From Ectothiorhodospira shaposhnikovii (lineage in GTDB: Bacteria; Pseudomonadota; Gammaproteobacteria; Ectothiorhodospirales; Ectothiorhodospiraceae): 64,000 nt of DNA. Below, in pieces: positions 46,256-61,800 of the stretch (position 1 is the first letter of the stretch; each line of letters begins with the position of its first letter). A program made the translations under genes and the position numbers. The DNA lies in the NCBI RefSeq assembly GCF_022227765.1, contig NZ_JAJMLZ010000008.1, positions 174,590 to 238,589 of the forward strand, written 5' to 3'. Below the pieces are notes generated by a model, which saw nothing but the letters and a program-made list of their open reading frames with translations, did not search any database and was not told where the DNA came from.

Positions 46256-47452
46256 GTGACCGAAGCCGCCGCCATCCCCCACCGCGACCTGTGTACCGAC
46301 TGCGGCCTCTCCCGCACCGCCGATCCCCGGCGTTGCGGCCGGGCCTGCCAGTTCATCCACCCCCGATATGACCGGCTGGAGACCCAGGTTCATGGCCGGG
46401 CACGGAACCCGGACCAGGAAGACGAACTGTTCTTCGGCCCCTATCGCCGGATGCTGCAGGCGGCCATGAACACCCCGCGAGATGGCGCCCAGTGGACCGG
46501 CATTACCACCCGCATCGGCGAACGCCTGCTGGAGACCGGTCAGGTGGATGCGGTGCTCACCATGACCGCCGACCCCCAGGACCGCTGGCGCCCCCAGCCG
46601 ATGCTGGTCACCCGCGCCGAGGACATGGCCCGGTGCCGGGGCATGCGCATGGGCTACGCCCCCCTGCTGGCCCACCTGGAACCGGCCCTGGCCCAGGGCT
46701 ATCGGCGTCTGGCGGTGATCGGCCTGCCCTGTCAGATCTATGCCCTGCGCGCCATCGAACCCGAACTGGACCTGGATGCGCTCCACGTCATCGGTACCCC
46801 CTGCTCCGACAACACCACCACCGAGCATTTCCATGAATTCCTGGCCCTGCTGGCGGACCGTCCGGAAACGGTGACCTACCTGGAATTCCGTGCCGATTAC
46901 CATGTGGAACTGAGGTTCGAGGACGGCCGGGTACAGACCATCCCCTTCCTCAAGCTCCCCATCTCCAAGCTGCCCCGGGATTTCTTCCCCCTCACCTGCC
47001 AGACCTGTGTGGACTACACCAATGTGCTGGCGGACATCACCGTGGGTTACATGGCGGGACGGGGAGAACAATGGCTGGTGGTGCGCAACGAAAAGGGCGA
47101 GGCCCTGCTGGATCTCCTGGGTGATGAAGTGCGCACTGCGCCCTGCACCAGTGCCGGCAAGCGGCAGGGGCCGGTGAAGGGATTCATGAAGAATACCGAG
47201 CGGGCGGCGGGCGGCCTGCCCCTGCGCGGCATGCCCGACTGGGCACGCCCCTTGGCGGCCTTTCTCATGCCCCGTATCGGACCCCGGGGTCTGGAATTTG
47301 CCCGGGCGCGGGTGGAGATGAAGGCGGTGGAGACGGTGCTGCACCTGCGCCGGGCTCAGCCCGGACGGATGAAACACATGATCCCGGACCACGTGTGGCA
47401 ACTGGTGAAGCCCTATGAACTCGAACCACGGCCGGGGGAGCGGGGAACCTAG
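46256..47452 (+). CDS. bciB: BciB-like 8-vinyl reductase (FrhB family, Fe-S/flavin)
   Basis: 398 residues from the GTG at 46256, chosen to match the family N-terminus and length. Cys clusters: LCTDCGLSRTADPRRCGRAC (about 13-32), IGLPCQIYALRAIEPELDLD, HVIGTPCSDNTTTEHFHEFL and FFPLTCQTCVDYTNVLADIT; RNPDQEDELFFGPYRRML and GAQWTGITTRIGERLL also follow BciB of cyanobacteria and green sulfur bacteria. BciB uses ferredoxin to reduce the 8-vinyl group of divinyl (proto)chlorophyllide. This is the best sign that the organism is phototrophic; another FrhB-type reductase is the alternative. No bch genes adjoin it. Stop overlaps the convergent lipase gene by four bases. Confidence 0.75.
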   Translation: MTEAAAIPHRDLCTDCGLSRTADPRRCGRACQFIHPRYDRLETQVHGRARNPDQEDELFFGPYRRMLQAAMNTPRDGAQWTGITTRIGERLLETGQVDAVLTMTADPQDRWRPQPMLVTRAEDMARCRGMRMGYAPLLAHLEPALAQGYRRLAVIGLPCQIYALRAIEPELDLDALHVIGTPCSDNTTTEHFHEFLALLADRPETVTYLEFRADYHVELRFEDGRVQTIPFLKLPISKLPRDFFPLTCQTCVDYTNVLADITVGYMAGRGEQWLVVRNEKGEALLDLLGDEVRTAPCTSAGKRQGPVKGFMKNTERAAGGLPLRGMPDWARPLAAFLMPRIGPRGLEFARARVEMKAVETVLHLRRAQPGRMKHMIPDHVWQLVKPYELEPRPGERGT

Positions 47453-48366
47453 TCCGCCTTTCCGGACAAGGCATCCAGGCGCTCCCGCGCCAGTCGCCGC
47501 CCCAGATCGATCACGGGGCGGGCACGATGGAACTCGTGAATCATGCAGACGTTCTTGGGCACGCTGATGACCACGTCCGGACGGAACACCGCCAGGTGCT
47601 GGCGGGTGATGGCCGCCTGCATGGTTTCCAGGGAACGCATCAGCACCTCGGTCAGGGCCAGCCCGTCCTCCTTGGCGCCGCTGTCGCCGCCGAAGGATTC
47701 CACGTAGCCGCGCATGCGTTGCAGCAGGCCGGACTGCCCCGCCTCCGGCTCCCGGCCCAGTCGCTCGGATTCGGGGGTGTCTTCCTCCGCTTCCGGCGCC
47801 GGTCCGTTCACGTCCACCACAATGGTCAGGTCCGTCAGCGTCCTCAGGGTGGGCGCCACCGGCACCGGATTGAGCAGGCCGCCGTCCACCAGGGTACGCC
47901 CCCGGTAACGATGGGGCGTGAACACCGCCGGGATGGCAATGGAGGCGCGGATGGCATCGAACAGCGGACCGTCGCTCATCCAGACCTCCTTGCCCCGCTC
48001 GATGTCCACCGCCACCGCGGTATAGCTGATGGGCAGGTGCTCGATGTCGCTGCAACCCACCAGCTCCTTGAGCTTGCGGATCAGCTTGTCCCCCCGGATG
48101 ATCCCTCCGCCCGACAGGGACCAGTCCACCAGGGCCAGCACGTCCGTCTGATCCAGTCCCGTCACCCAGTCCGTGTAGGTCCCCAGTTCGCCCAAGGCAT
48201 GAATCCCGCCCACCAGCGCCCCCATGGAACTGCCGGCAATGGCCTTGATCTCATAGCCCCGGGCCTCCAGTTCCTGAATCACGCCGATGTGGGCCAGCCC
48301 CCTGGCCCCGCCCGAGCCCAGTACCAGCGAGACGGTGCGATGATCCTGTTTGTCTTTGTCTACCAT
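47449..48366 (-). CDS. Patatin-like phospholipase (RssA-like)
   Basis: 305 residues from the ATG at 48366. Oxyanion motif VLGSGGARGLAHIGVIQELE (about 15-34), nucleophile elbow IAGSSMGALVGGI (Ser about residue 46) and catalytic Asp in TLVDGGLLNPVPV (about 162). Acts on lipid esters, probably at the inner membrane surface; substrate unknown. A Glu/Pro/Ser-rich insert (APEAEEDTPESERLGREPEA) follows the catalytic core. Monocistronic and divergent from the channel gene. Confidence 0.9.
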   Translation of the reverse strand: MVDKDKQDHRTVSLVLGSGGARGLAHIGVIQELEARGYEIKAIAGSSMGALVGGIHALGELGTYTDWVTGLDQTDVLALVDWSLSGGGIIRGDKLIRKLKELVGCSDIEHLPISYTAVAVDIERGKEVWMSDGPLFDAIRASIAIPAVFTPHRYRGRTLVDGGLLNPVPVAPTLRTLTDLTIVVDVNGPAPEAEEDTPESERLGREPEAGQSGLLQRMRGYVESFGGDSGAKEDGLALTEVLMRSLETMQAAITRQHLAVFRPDVVISVPKNVCMIHEFHRARPVIDLGRRLARERLDALSGKAD

Positions 48367-48521
48367 GAACGTTCCGCTCAAGCCCTGACCACTGACGCAA
48401 GTCCCCCAACTGGGGCACAATAGGCACTCAGGGGTGCACGCCCCGATCCTACTGCCATTGTCCGGCAGAACACAGCCCGACATCCAGCACCCTCGCAGGA
48501 TACCCAGAGGTCCGTCTTTTC

Positions 48522-51500
48522 ATGTCCACCCACCAGCGCCTGACAACCCGGCTACTGCTCATGCTTGCCCTGTGTCTCGGGCTCGGAATGCCCGTCCTGG
48601 CTCAGGAGGCCGGCGTGGCGCCGCCGACAGGTTCGGCGCCGGTCACCCAGATGGAACTGGATGCCCAGCGGGAAGCCCTTAACCAAGGCATCACCCGCGT
48701 CCGTCCTCAGGTTCAGGCCATCGATACCGGACCGGCCGAGGCCTGGCTGAGGGCCAGCCCCGAACAGCGCCTGAGCCAGCGAGCCGGTGACGGGGAACTG
48801 TCCGACGCGGAACGCGCCCTCTGGCAGACAGCCCTGGAACAGGAACGCTCCGCGGCGGAGCGACTGCGCGGCGCCCTGGATCGTGCCGGCATCGCCAAGT
48901 CGGCTGTCGAGCGTCTACAGGAGGCCCGTCAACGGCTGGATCAGAACCTGCGCCTGCCCTACACCCCGGGTCAGGAACGCAGCATCAGCCAGATCGAGGA
49001 CGACATCGGTCTGCTGGAGCGGCGCCGGGACCAAACCGCTCTGGAACTGGATCAGAGACGCGCCACCCTCACCCGCCTGGAAGAACAGTCCCGCACCCAG
49101 GCCGAAACCCTGGAGCGCCTGCAGCGCCAGCGTGCCGAGGAACTGGAGGCCCTGCCGCCCGATCCGGAAGACGCCGAACTGGCCAGTGCCGTGGAGGCCA
49201 CCCGGCAGGCCATCACCCGGCGCGCCGATGCCCGCGTCATCGCCGCCCAGCTGGACGGCCAGGGTCTGCCCCCCCGCATCGAAGTCCTGCGCCATGAGAT
49301 CCCTTCTCTGGAACTGGAGCTACGCTGGCTGCGGGCCACGCTTTCCGCGCTGGAACAGGAACTCAACGAACGCGCATCGGAGGAACTGCGGACCCTGCAA
49401 CAGGGCCTGCAGCGGCTGGTGGAACGGGAACCGGAGGCGCGAACCCGCTTTGCCGGGGAGATACAGGCCCTGCGGGATCGTTTCGACCGCATCGCCGAGA
49501 CCCAGACCCGCATTCGCACCCTGCAACAGGAACGGGATCGCTATACCCGTATCGAACGGGAATTGACCCAGACCCTGGCGAACGTGCGTGAACGCCTGGA
49601 AGTCGGCGGCCTCACCGAGGCACTGGGCAGTTTGTTCCTGGAGGAACAGCGACGGCTGCGGGACCTGGACGAGGCCCGCTTTGCGGTCCGGGGCATCGAA
49701 CGGGAACTGGCACAGTCCAGGCTGCGAGCCATCACCCTGCGGGAGCACCTGAGCGTTCAGCCGGGCGCCCCGACCCTCAACGGCGACGACCTGGGCCAGG
49801 CTGAGCTGCGACGACTGCAGGAACAGACCCTGACCATCCAGCTCCATGCCGAGGAAAACCTGGCCGATCAGCTGCGCCAGACCGACCTGCGGCTGCGGGC
49901 GGTGGTGGCCCTGGTGGACGAACTGGACCAGATTCTGAGGGAAACCCTGCTCTGGTGGCCCAGCCACGTGGCCGTGGGCACGGACTGGATCGCCCGCATC
50001 CCCTCCGCCACCCTGGCCCTGCTGGACCCGGCGGCCTGGCAGGAGGTACGCCATGTGCTACGGGAGGTAACCCTGGGCAGCCCGATCCCCCTGGGACTGA
50101 CCCTGCTGCTCTCACTGGTACTCTACGGGCTGGGCCGGGGCACCCCCAGCCACCTGGAAGACCTGGCCGCCCGCACCCGACATCGCTTCACCGACAGCGT
50201 CAAGCTGACCCTGCAGGCCCTGGGCTGGAGCCTGCTGCGGGTGCTGCCGGTCCCCGTCCTGCTGATGGCCACCTCCCTGCGCCTGGAGGCCATCCCGGAA
50301 GTGGGTCACGGAGTGGAGGTCCTGGCCACCATCTTCTTCAGCGCCTCCATCTGGTGGCTGGCTGGTCACCTGTTGCTCCTGCTCACCCACAGGAACGGCG
50401 TCGGCACCGCCCACTTCAAGTGGAACCCGCTCATGGTCAGGCGTCTGCGTCGACATCTGGTCTGGTTCCTGCCCACCCAACTGCTGCTGATCCTGTTGCT
50501 GGCCCTGACCTTCAGTCATCCGGCGGACCTGGTCTTCGACATCTTCGGCCGCATGGCCCTGCTGGCCGCGGTGGTGATCAGTGCCCTGTTCGGCTGGTGG
50601 CTGCTCGGCCCCATCCCCGAAGGCGAGGAACCGCCCCTGACGGAACGCCGCCGGCGCCTGCTGCGGATGCTGATCGGCGTGGCGGTGCTGGCACTGACCG
50701 GACTGATCCTGGCCGGCTACCTGCTGACCGTGGCCGAACTCATGGGTCGCAGCATCGACACTTTGGTGATCGTGGGCATCGTCTGGCTGGGCTATAACCT
50801 CTCCGCCCGGGCCCTGATCCTGAGTGAAACCCGGCTGCGGGTACGGCGCATGCGCGAGCAGCGGGCCAAGGCGGCGGCCATGGAAAGCAGCAGTGCCGGT
50901 GGCGGTGCGGAAGGGGGCATGGACATCCCCGAGCCCCACCTGAGTATGGAAGACGTGAACCTGCAAACCCGCACCCTGATGCGCATCACCGTGTGGGCGG
51001 CGGTGGTCCTGGCCCTGTTCTGGGCCTGGTCCGATGTGCTGCCGGCCCTCACCTGGCTGGACGGCATCACCCTGTGGTCGCGCACCATCATGGTGGGGGA
51101 GGCCGAGGTGCTCAGCCGCGTCAGCCTGCTGAACTTCCTCATGGCCATCTTCCTGGGGGTGGTCTTCACCCTGGCGGCCCGCAACCTGCCCGGCCTGGTG
51201 GAGATCCTGCTCTCCCGCAGCACCCAGATGGACGCCGCCGGCCGTTACACCGTCACCATGCTGCTGCGCTACGCCCTCACCGTGGTGGCCATCATCAGCG
51301 TGTTCTCCCTGCTGGGGCTGCGCTGGAGCGAATTGCAATGGATGGTCGCGGCCCTCACCCTGGGTCTGGGCTTCGGCCTGCAGGAGGTGGTGGCCAACTT
51401 CGTGTCGGGCCTGATCATGCTGTTCGAACGCCCGGTGCGGGTGGGCGACACCATCACCATCGGCGAATACAGCGGCACCGTGGCCCGCATCCGCACCCGG

Positions 51501-52058
51501 GCCACCACCATCGTGGACTGGGACAACCGGGAGGTGGTGATCCCCAACAAGAACTTCATCACCGAACGGCTGATCAACTGGACCCTATCCGACACGGTGA
51601 CCCGACTGGTGATTCCGGTGGGGGTCAGCTACTCGGCGGACGTGGACCTGGTACGGGAAACCCTGCTGAAGATCGCGTCGGAAAACCCCCAGGTGCTCAA
51701 GGAACCGGCCCCCAGCGTGTTCTTCATCCACTTCGGTGACAGTGCCCTGAACTTCGAGCTGCGGGTCTACGTGAGCCAGTTGCGCGAGCGTCTGCTGACC
51801 ACCAGCGAACTGCACACCAGCATCATCAAGCGCTTCCGGGCGCTGAACATCGAGATCGCCTACCCCCAGATGGACCTGCATGTACGCGACATCGTCCCCA
51901 TGCCCGGCGGTCCCACCCAGTCGCCGACCGCCGGTCAGCCGCCCCGCACACGCAGCGCGGCAGACCCGGACCCGGGCCTGGAGGCGCCGGAACCGGCACC
52001 GGATCCGTCGGGTTCCGAACCATCGGCAAGCAGCGAGCCGGGCGAGCGCAGCGATTGA
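48522..52058 (+). CDS. Large mechanosensitive channel (MscK/MscM type)
   Basis: 1178 residues. Signal peptide (LLMLALCLGLGMPVLAQEA), a long periplasmic coiled-coil domain (about 30-480, MscS-porin type, rich in Glu/Gln/Arg heptads), about eleven membrane helices (about 510-960), then the MscS core with pore helix and beta domain: LGFGLQEVVANFVSGLIMLF ERPVRVGDTI, WDNREVVIPNKNFITERLIN W and PVGVSYSADVDLVRETLLKI. The tail is Pro/Ser-rich. It releases solutes on hypo-osmotic shock, which fits the betaine genes of a salt-adapted organism. Whether it is MscK or MscM cannot be decided. Confidence 0.92.
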   Translation: MSTHQRLTTRLLLMLALCLGLGMPVLAQEAGVAPPTGSAPVTQMELDAQREALNQGITRVRPQVQAIDTGPAEAWLRASPEQRLSQRAGDGELSDAERALWQTALEQERSAAERLRGALDRAGIAKSAVERLQEARQRLDQNLRLPYTPGQERSISQIEDDIGLLERRRDQTALELDQRRATLTRLEEQSRTQAETLERLQRQRAEELEALPPDPEDAELASAVEATRQAITRRADARVIAAQLDGQGLPPRIEVLRHEIPSLELELRWLRATLSALEQELNERASEELRTLQQGLQRLVEREPEARTRFAGEIQALRDRFDRIAETQTRIRTLQQERDRYTRIERELTQTLANVRERLEVGGLTEALGSLFLEEQRRLRDLDEARFAVRGIERELAQSRLRAITLREHLSVQPGAPTLNGDDLGQAELRRLQEQTLTIQLHAEENLADQLRQTDLRLRAVVALVDELDQILRETLLWWPSHVAVGTDWIARIPSATLALLDPAAWQEVRHVLREVTLGSPIPLGLTLLLSLVLYGLGRGTPSHLEDLAARTRHRFTDSVKLTLQALGWSLLRVLPVPVLLMATSLRLEAIPEVGHGVEVLATIFFSASIWWLAGHLLLLLTHRNGVGTAHFKWNPLMVRRLRRHLVWFLPTQLLLILLLALTFSHPADLVFDIFGRMALLAAVVISALFGWWLLGPIPEGEEPPLTERRRRLLRMLIGVAVLALTGLILAGYLLTVAELMGRSIDTLVIVGIVWLGYNLSARALILSETRLRVRRMREQRAKAAAMESSSAGGGAEGGMDIPEPHLSMEDVNLQTRTLMRITVWAAVVLALFWAWSDVLPALTWLDGITLWSRTIMVGEAEVLSRVSLLNFLMAIFLGVVFTLAARNLPGLVEILLSRSTQMDAAGRYTVTMLLRYALTVVAIISVFSLLGLRWSELQWMVAALTLGLGFGLQEVVANFVSGLIMLFERPVRVGDTITIGEYSGTVARIRTRATTIVDWDNREVVIPNKNFITERLINWTLSDTVTRLVIPVGVSYSADVDLVRETLLKIASENPQVLKEPAPSVFFIHFGDSALNFELRVYVSQLRERLLTTSELHTSIIKRFRALNIEIAYPQMDLHVRDIVPMPGGPTQSPTAGQPPRTRSAADPDPGLEAPEPAPDPSGSEPSASSEPGERSD

Positions 52059-52573
52059 TCCCCACGCCGGTCGGAGGTAAACCCATTCGGTCAACCGGGA
52101 AGAGCCGAGGTTGAAAAAGGCCATGGAAGGCCCTGTCACCTGCACCGAATCACGCACGAATTGCCCGGCATTGGTGCATCCCGATGACCGATGCCCGGTC
52201 CGCGCCCGTCTTCCAGTGTCTTTCCCCCTGAAATCCGCACGGATCTGGCACGTAGCTTGATATGGAACAGGAACGACGGAAAAAACGCACCACCAATGGC
52301 CCCGGATTCCGTTAAAAGCACAAAAATTGCTCAAAAAGCGCCCCAAAATAGTTCATAAGCGCACCAAAGCAGTGCATTTTTGCAAGTTCCTGATGGAAGC
52401 GCCCGCCGCCCTCTGGCGTCTCGGACACTTTCGCTTTAATCTCCCCAACCCGCCGGAATTCGGCGTATTCACGGAAAGTCAATAGCAGGAGATCGGCGAC
52501 GGCAACACCGCCCCGATCCCCCGGCACCAGACCGCCGCGGATGCCGGCCAGCGACCAGATACCAGCGAGGTCA
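52059..52573. promoter_or_regulatory. gltB upstream region with nitrogen-control-like sites
   Basis: 515 bases with no credible gene. TGGCAC (52246-52251) and TTGA (52257-52260) resemble a sigma-54 -24/-12 pair, but the -12 element has GA for the usual GC. CGCACC-AAAGC-AGTGCA (52360-52376) fits the NtrC site TGCACC-N5-GGTGCA with two mismatches, but lies downstream of the sigma-54-like pair. TGCACC (52141) and GGTGCA (52173) half-sites lie upstream. The sequence from 52300 to 52440 is unusually AT-rich for this genome. Confidence 0.4.
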
Positions 52574-57242
<4,669 letters not shown>

Positions 57243-57250
<8 letters not shown>

Positions 57251-58709
57251 GCCAACCGGATTCCTGGAATTTGCACGCCGCGACCGGCGCTATGCGCCGG
57301 TGAGTGACCGTATCGTCCACTATCGGGAGTTCGTCATCCCGCTCAGCGTGGAACAGCTGCGTGAGCAAGGTGCCCGCTGCATGGATTGCGGCATCCCTTT
57401 CTGTCACCAGGGCTGCCCGGTGAACAACATCATTCCGGACTGGAATGACCTGGTGTACAAGAGCGACTGGAAGCAGGCCATCGAGGTGCTGCATTCCACC
57501 AACAACTTCCCCGAGTTCACGGGCCGCATCTGCCCCGCCCCCTGCGAGGCCGCCTGCACCCTGAACATCGACGACACCCCGGTGACCATCAAGACCATCG
57601 AGTGCGCTATCGTCGACCGGGCCTGGGAAGAAGGCTGGATCCGGCCCCAGGTGGCCCAGCGCCGCACCGGCAAGCGGGTGGCAGTGGTGGGCTCCGGCCC
57701 CGCGGGCCTTGCGGCCGCCCAGCAGCTGGCCAGGGCCGGTCACCATGTGGAAGTGTTCGAGAAGGCGGATCGCATCGGCGGCCTTTTGCGTTACGGCATT
57801 CCCGACTTCAAGCTGGACAAGGGCCACATCGATCGCCGTATCGCGCAGATGCGCACGGAAGGGGTGCAGTTCCACACCCTGACCCATATCGGCGTGGACA
57901 TCCCGGTGGCGAAGCTGCAGGCGGAGTTCGACGCGGTGGTGCTGGCGGGCGGTTCCGAGAAACCCCGGGATCTGCCGGTGCCCGGTCGTGAACTGCAAGG
58001 CGTACACTTCGCTATGGATTTCCTCACCCGCAACAGCAAGCGGGTGCAGGGCGTGTTCGTGCCCGACGAGGACTTCATCAGCGCCCAGGACAAGCACGTG
58101 CTGGTCATCGGCGGCGGCGACACCGGTTCCGACTGCATCGGCACCTCCAACCGTCATGGTGCGATCCATGTCACCCAGGTGGAGATCCTGGACAAGCCGC
58201 CGGTGAAGGAAGACAAGGGACTCACCTGGCCCAACTGGCCCAACCGCATGCGCACCTCCAGTTCCCAGGAAGAAGGCTGCACCCGGGAGTGGAATGTGGC
58301 CACCAAGGCCTTCATCGACGATGGCCATGGCCGGGTCAAGGCGGCACGGGTGGTGTCGGTGAAGTGGGAAAAGGATGCCCAGGGCCGTTTCCAGATGAGC
58401 GAAGTGCCGGGCACCGAGCGGGAAATCCGCTGTGATCTGGTGCTGCTGGCCATGGGCTTCGTGCATCCGGTGCAGGAGGGCATGCTGGCCCAACTGCAAC
58501 AGGAGTCCGGCCTGGAGTTGGATGCCCGGGGCAACGTCAAGGGCGTGACCGAAGGCGCCAAAGCCTACCACACCAGCGTGGATGGCGTTTTCGCCGCCGG
58601 CGACATGCGTCGCGGCCAATCCCTGGTGGTCTGGGCCATCCGCGAAGGGCGTCAGTGCGCCCGGGCGGTGGACGAATGGCTGATGGGGAGTTCCGACTTG
58701 CCCCGGTGA
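57243..58709 (+). CDS. gltD: Glutamate synthase small subunit
   Basis: 488 residues. N-terminal Fe-S cysteines: [20 protein letters not shown] and [18 protein letters not shown] (about 40-115). FAD site [20 protein letters not shown] (about 149-168) and NADPH site [20 protein letters not shown] (about 287-306), with [20 protein letters not shown] at the C-terminal FAD contact. It supplies electrons from NADPH to GltB. Translationally coupled to gltB; a strong hairpin follows 13 bases after the stop. Confidence 0.97.
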
Positions 58710-58721
58710 GGCATCGCGTTT

Positions 58722-58752
58722 GGCGCCGGCCCGGTAATACCGAGCCGGCGCC
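58722..58752 (+). terminator. Hairpin after gltD
   Basis: GGCGCCGGC (58722-58730) pairs with GCCGGCGCC (58744-58752), with an inner CGGT/ACCG pair and one mismatch. It is a very stable stem 13 bases after the gltD stop. No T-run follows. Confidence 0.6.
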
Positions 58753-58870
58753 AAGGCCTTTCCGGAGCAACGGTCCGTATTGATTCATCATGGTACCTGC
58801 CGAATGCCGTCGGCAGCACCTATACTCTTCCTTGATCTGATGATTCACGCCTGATCAAGAAGCTCCCTTC

Positions 58871-61800
58871 ATGCCCGCACCCTTCAAGCTGACCCCCGCA
58901 GGTATCGCGCTGAGCTACGCGCTCTTTGCTGCCCTGTGGATCATTGCCTCGGGCATGATGCTGGGTCTCGCCCTGTCGGAACCCCTGGCACAGACCCGGA
59001 TCGAGATGCTCAAGGGTCTGGTCTTTGTCGGCGTCACCAGCGGGCTGCTCTACCTGTTGCTTCGATTTTGGGAAGTTCGCCGCTCGGCTGACGACATCGA
59101 CCCTCGGGCCGGGAGGCTATCCCGGCGGATGTCCGGCAGCACCCTGCGCCTGGGCGTGATCCTGCTGGTCCTGGCCCTGCTGGCTCCCGGCATGGGCCTG
59201 CTGGTCACCACCCTGCAACAGCCCAGGCTGGAGCAGGAGGCGATCGAGAGCCTCGACAACATTGCCCACCTGAAAGCCCGACAGATGGAACACTGGCTGA
59301 TGGAACGACAAAGCGATGCCATGGTTCTGGCCGAGCATCAGCATTTCCTGGACAAGGTGCAAGCCCTGTCGGGGCCGGGGGGCGCGGCGCTACGGGCGGA
59401 AATCCTCAGCCGTCTCGGTACTGTCCAGGCCCATTATGAATACCGATGGCTCATGCTGCTGGACCCGGAAGGCACACCGCTGATCAGCACCGGTGACCTG
59501 GAAACCCCCTCACCGGCCACGCTGGCGCTGCTGCCCAGGGCCAAAGCCCAGGGCGGCCCCATCCACAATCAGATGATGCATGATGATGCCGGGCGCATCT
59601 GGCTGGATTTCGTGGTTCCGTTGCCTCCCGCTTCCTTACACGACGGCACGGACTTCCTCGGTTTCATCCTGATCCGGGTCGACCCGGAGAAATTCATTTT
59701 CCCCACCCTGAATTTCTGGCCATCAGCCACACAGAGCGGGCGTACGGAGCTGATCCGCCACCACAATGGCCATGTGGAGGTGTTCCGGTCCAGCCGACAC
59801 ACCCGTTCCCCGGACAAAGACGACCGCCGGGAAGAGAAGCGTCCCGCGCCCCTGTGGGATGCCGTTGCCAGCCAGGGAGAAGCGGTCGGTACCCTGCGGG
59901 GCATTGACCAACGGGGCATGGAAGTTCTGGCCGCCTTCAGACCGATCGACGGCAGTGAATGGACCCTGATCGCTCAGGTTGATCGTGAAGAAGTCCTGGC
60001 CCCCCTGCAACACCTACTGTTCTGGAGCATCATCATCACCCTGATGGCGGTAGCCATCATCAGCGCCATGCTGCTGTTGGTGTGGTATCAGCAGCAGCGC
60101 CTGCAAAGCCTGGCGCTCACGGCCGAACAGATGCGGGCGGATCGCATCCTTGATCACTTCTATCGCCAGCCCTTCATCGGCATGGCCATCATCACTCCGG
60201 CGGGAAACTTCGAGCGTTGCAATGACCGGCTCCGCGAGATCCTGTCACTGAACTTGCAGCAGATGAAAGTCACCCTCTGGCAGGACCTGATTCATCCGGA
60301 TGACCTCCCGGTCTGGCGGGCAGCCCTCCAGGGAATCCGTGAAGGGACGCCGGACACCCGCACCCTGGAGCAACGCCTGCTGCGAGAGGACGGCAAACCG
60401 GTGTATGCCTCGATCAATGTGAAGGGCATCCCCGCCCCTTCGGGGGCGGAACCCGCGCTGCTCATCACCGTGGAGGATATCTCCGGCCGCATGGAAGCCG
60501 AAGCTTCGTTACGGGAAAGTGAAACCCGCTACCGCAGCCTGTTCGAGAACAATCACACGGTCATGCTGCTGGTCGATCCGGAGGATGGAGCCATCATCGA
60601 CGCCAACCCCGCCGCCTGTCAGTTCTACGGTTGGGATCGCGAGCAGATGCGACGGATGAAAATCAGCCAGATCAACCAGCTCTCCCCGGAAGACATCCAG
60701 AAGGAAATGCAGAAGGCCCGCCAGCAGGAACGCAAGTACTTCCAGTTCCGGCACCGGCTGGCCGATGGCAGTATCACCCATGTTGAGGTATACAGTGGCC
60801 CCATCAATATCCAGGGGCGTCAGCTGCTCTATTCCATCGTCCACGACATCACTGAAAAAATCATGACAGAGCAGAGGCTGGTAGAGACGGAAAGCCTGAT
60901 GCGGATGGCCTCCACCCTGGCCAGGCTGGGATGGTGGCAGGCGGACCTGGTCAGCGGCCGGGTCTACTGGTCGGATGAGGTATGCAGGATTCATGACATG
61001 CCGCCAGGCACCATCGTCGCACTGGAAGACGGCATCCGCTTCTACGCCCCGGAATCACGCCCGAGGATCATCGAGGTCTTCCGTGCCTGTGCCGAAAAAG
61101 GCATTCCCTATGACGAAGAACTGCGGATCCGGACCGCCAAGGGCCGAAACCTCTGGGTCCGGACCATGGGCACCCCGGTCAGGAACGAAGCCGGGATCAT
61201 CATTCAGGCCACGGGGGCCTTTCAGGATATCACCGAGCGCAAGCAGACGGAGGAACGCCTGCAACAGTCGGCCACCGTCTTCGATGCCACCAGCGAAGGC
61301 ATCATCATCACCGATGCCGATGCCCACATCCTGGCCGTGAACCGGGCCTTTAGCCGGATCACCGGCTACAGTGAGGATGAAGCCCTGGGCCGCAATCCCA
61401 GCCTGCTCAGCTCAGGGCGCCATTCACAGTCGTTCTACGAGCAGATGTGGGCCAGCCTGCACAACGCCGGCCACTGGCGGGGGGAGGTCTGGAATCGTCG
61501 AAAAAACGGCGAGATGTATCCCCAGTGGGCCACCATCAATGCAGTCCGCGGCGATGACGGGACCATCACCCACTATGTCGCCGTGTTCTCCGACATCAGC
61601 GACATCAAGCGGACCCAGGAGGAAATCCAGCGCCTGGCTTACCGGGACCCGCTGACCAATCTGCCCAACCGACTGCTGTTCCGCACCCGTCTTGAACAGG
61701 CCCTGCTGCGTGCCGAATCCCGGCAATCCGGCGTGGCGGTGCTGCAACTGGATCTGGATGAATTCAAGCACATCAACGACAGCCTGGGACACAGCGAGGG

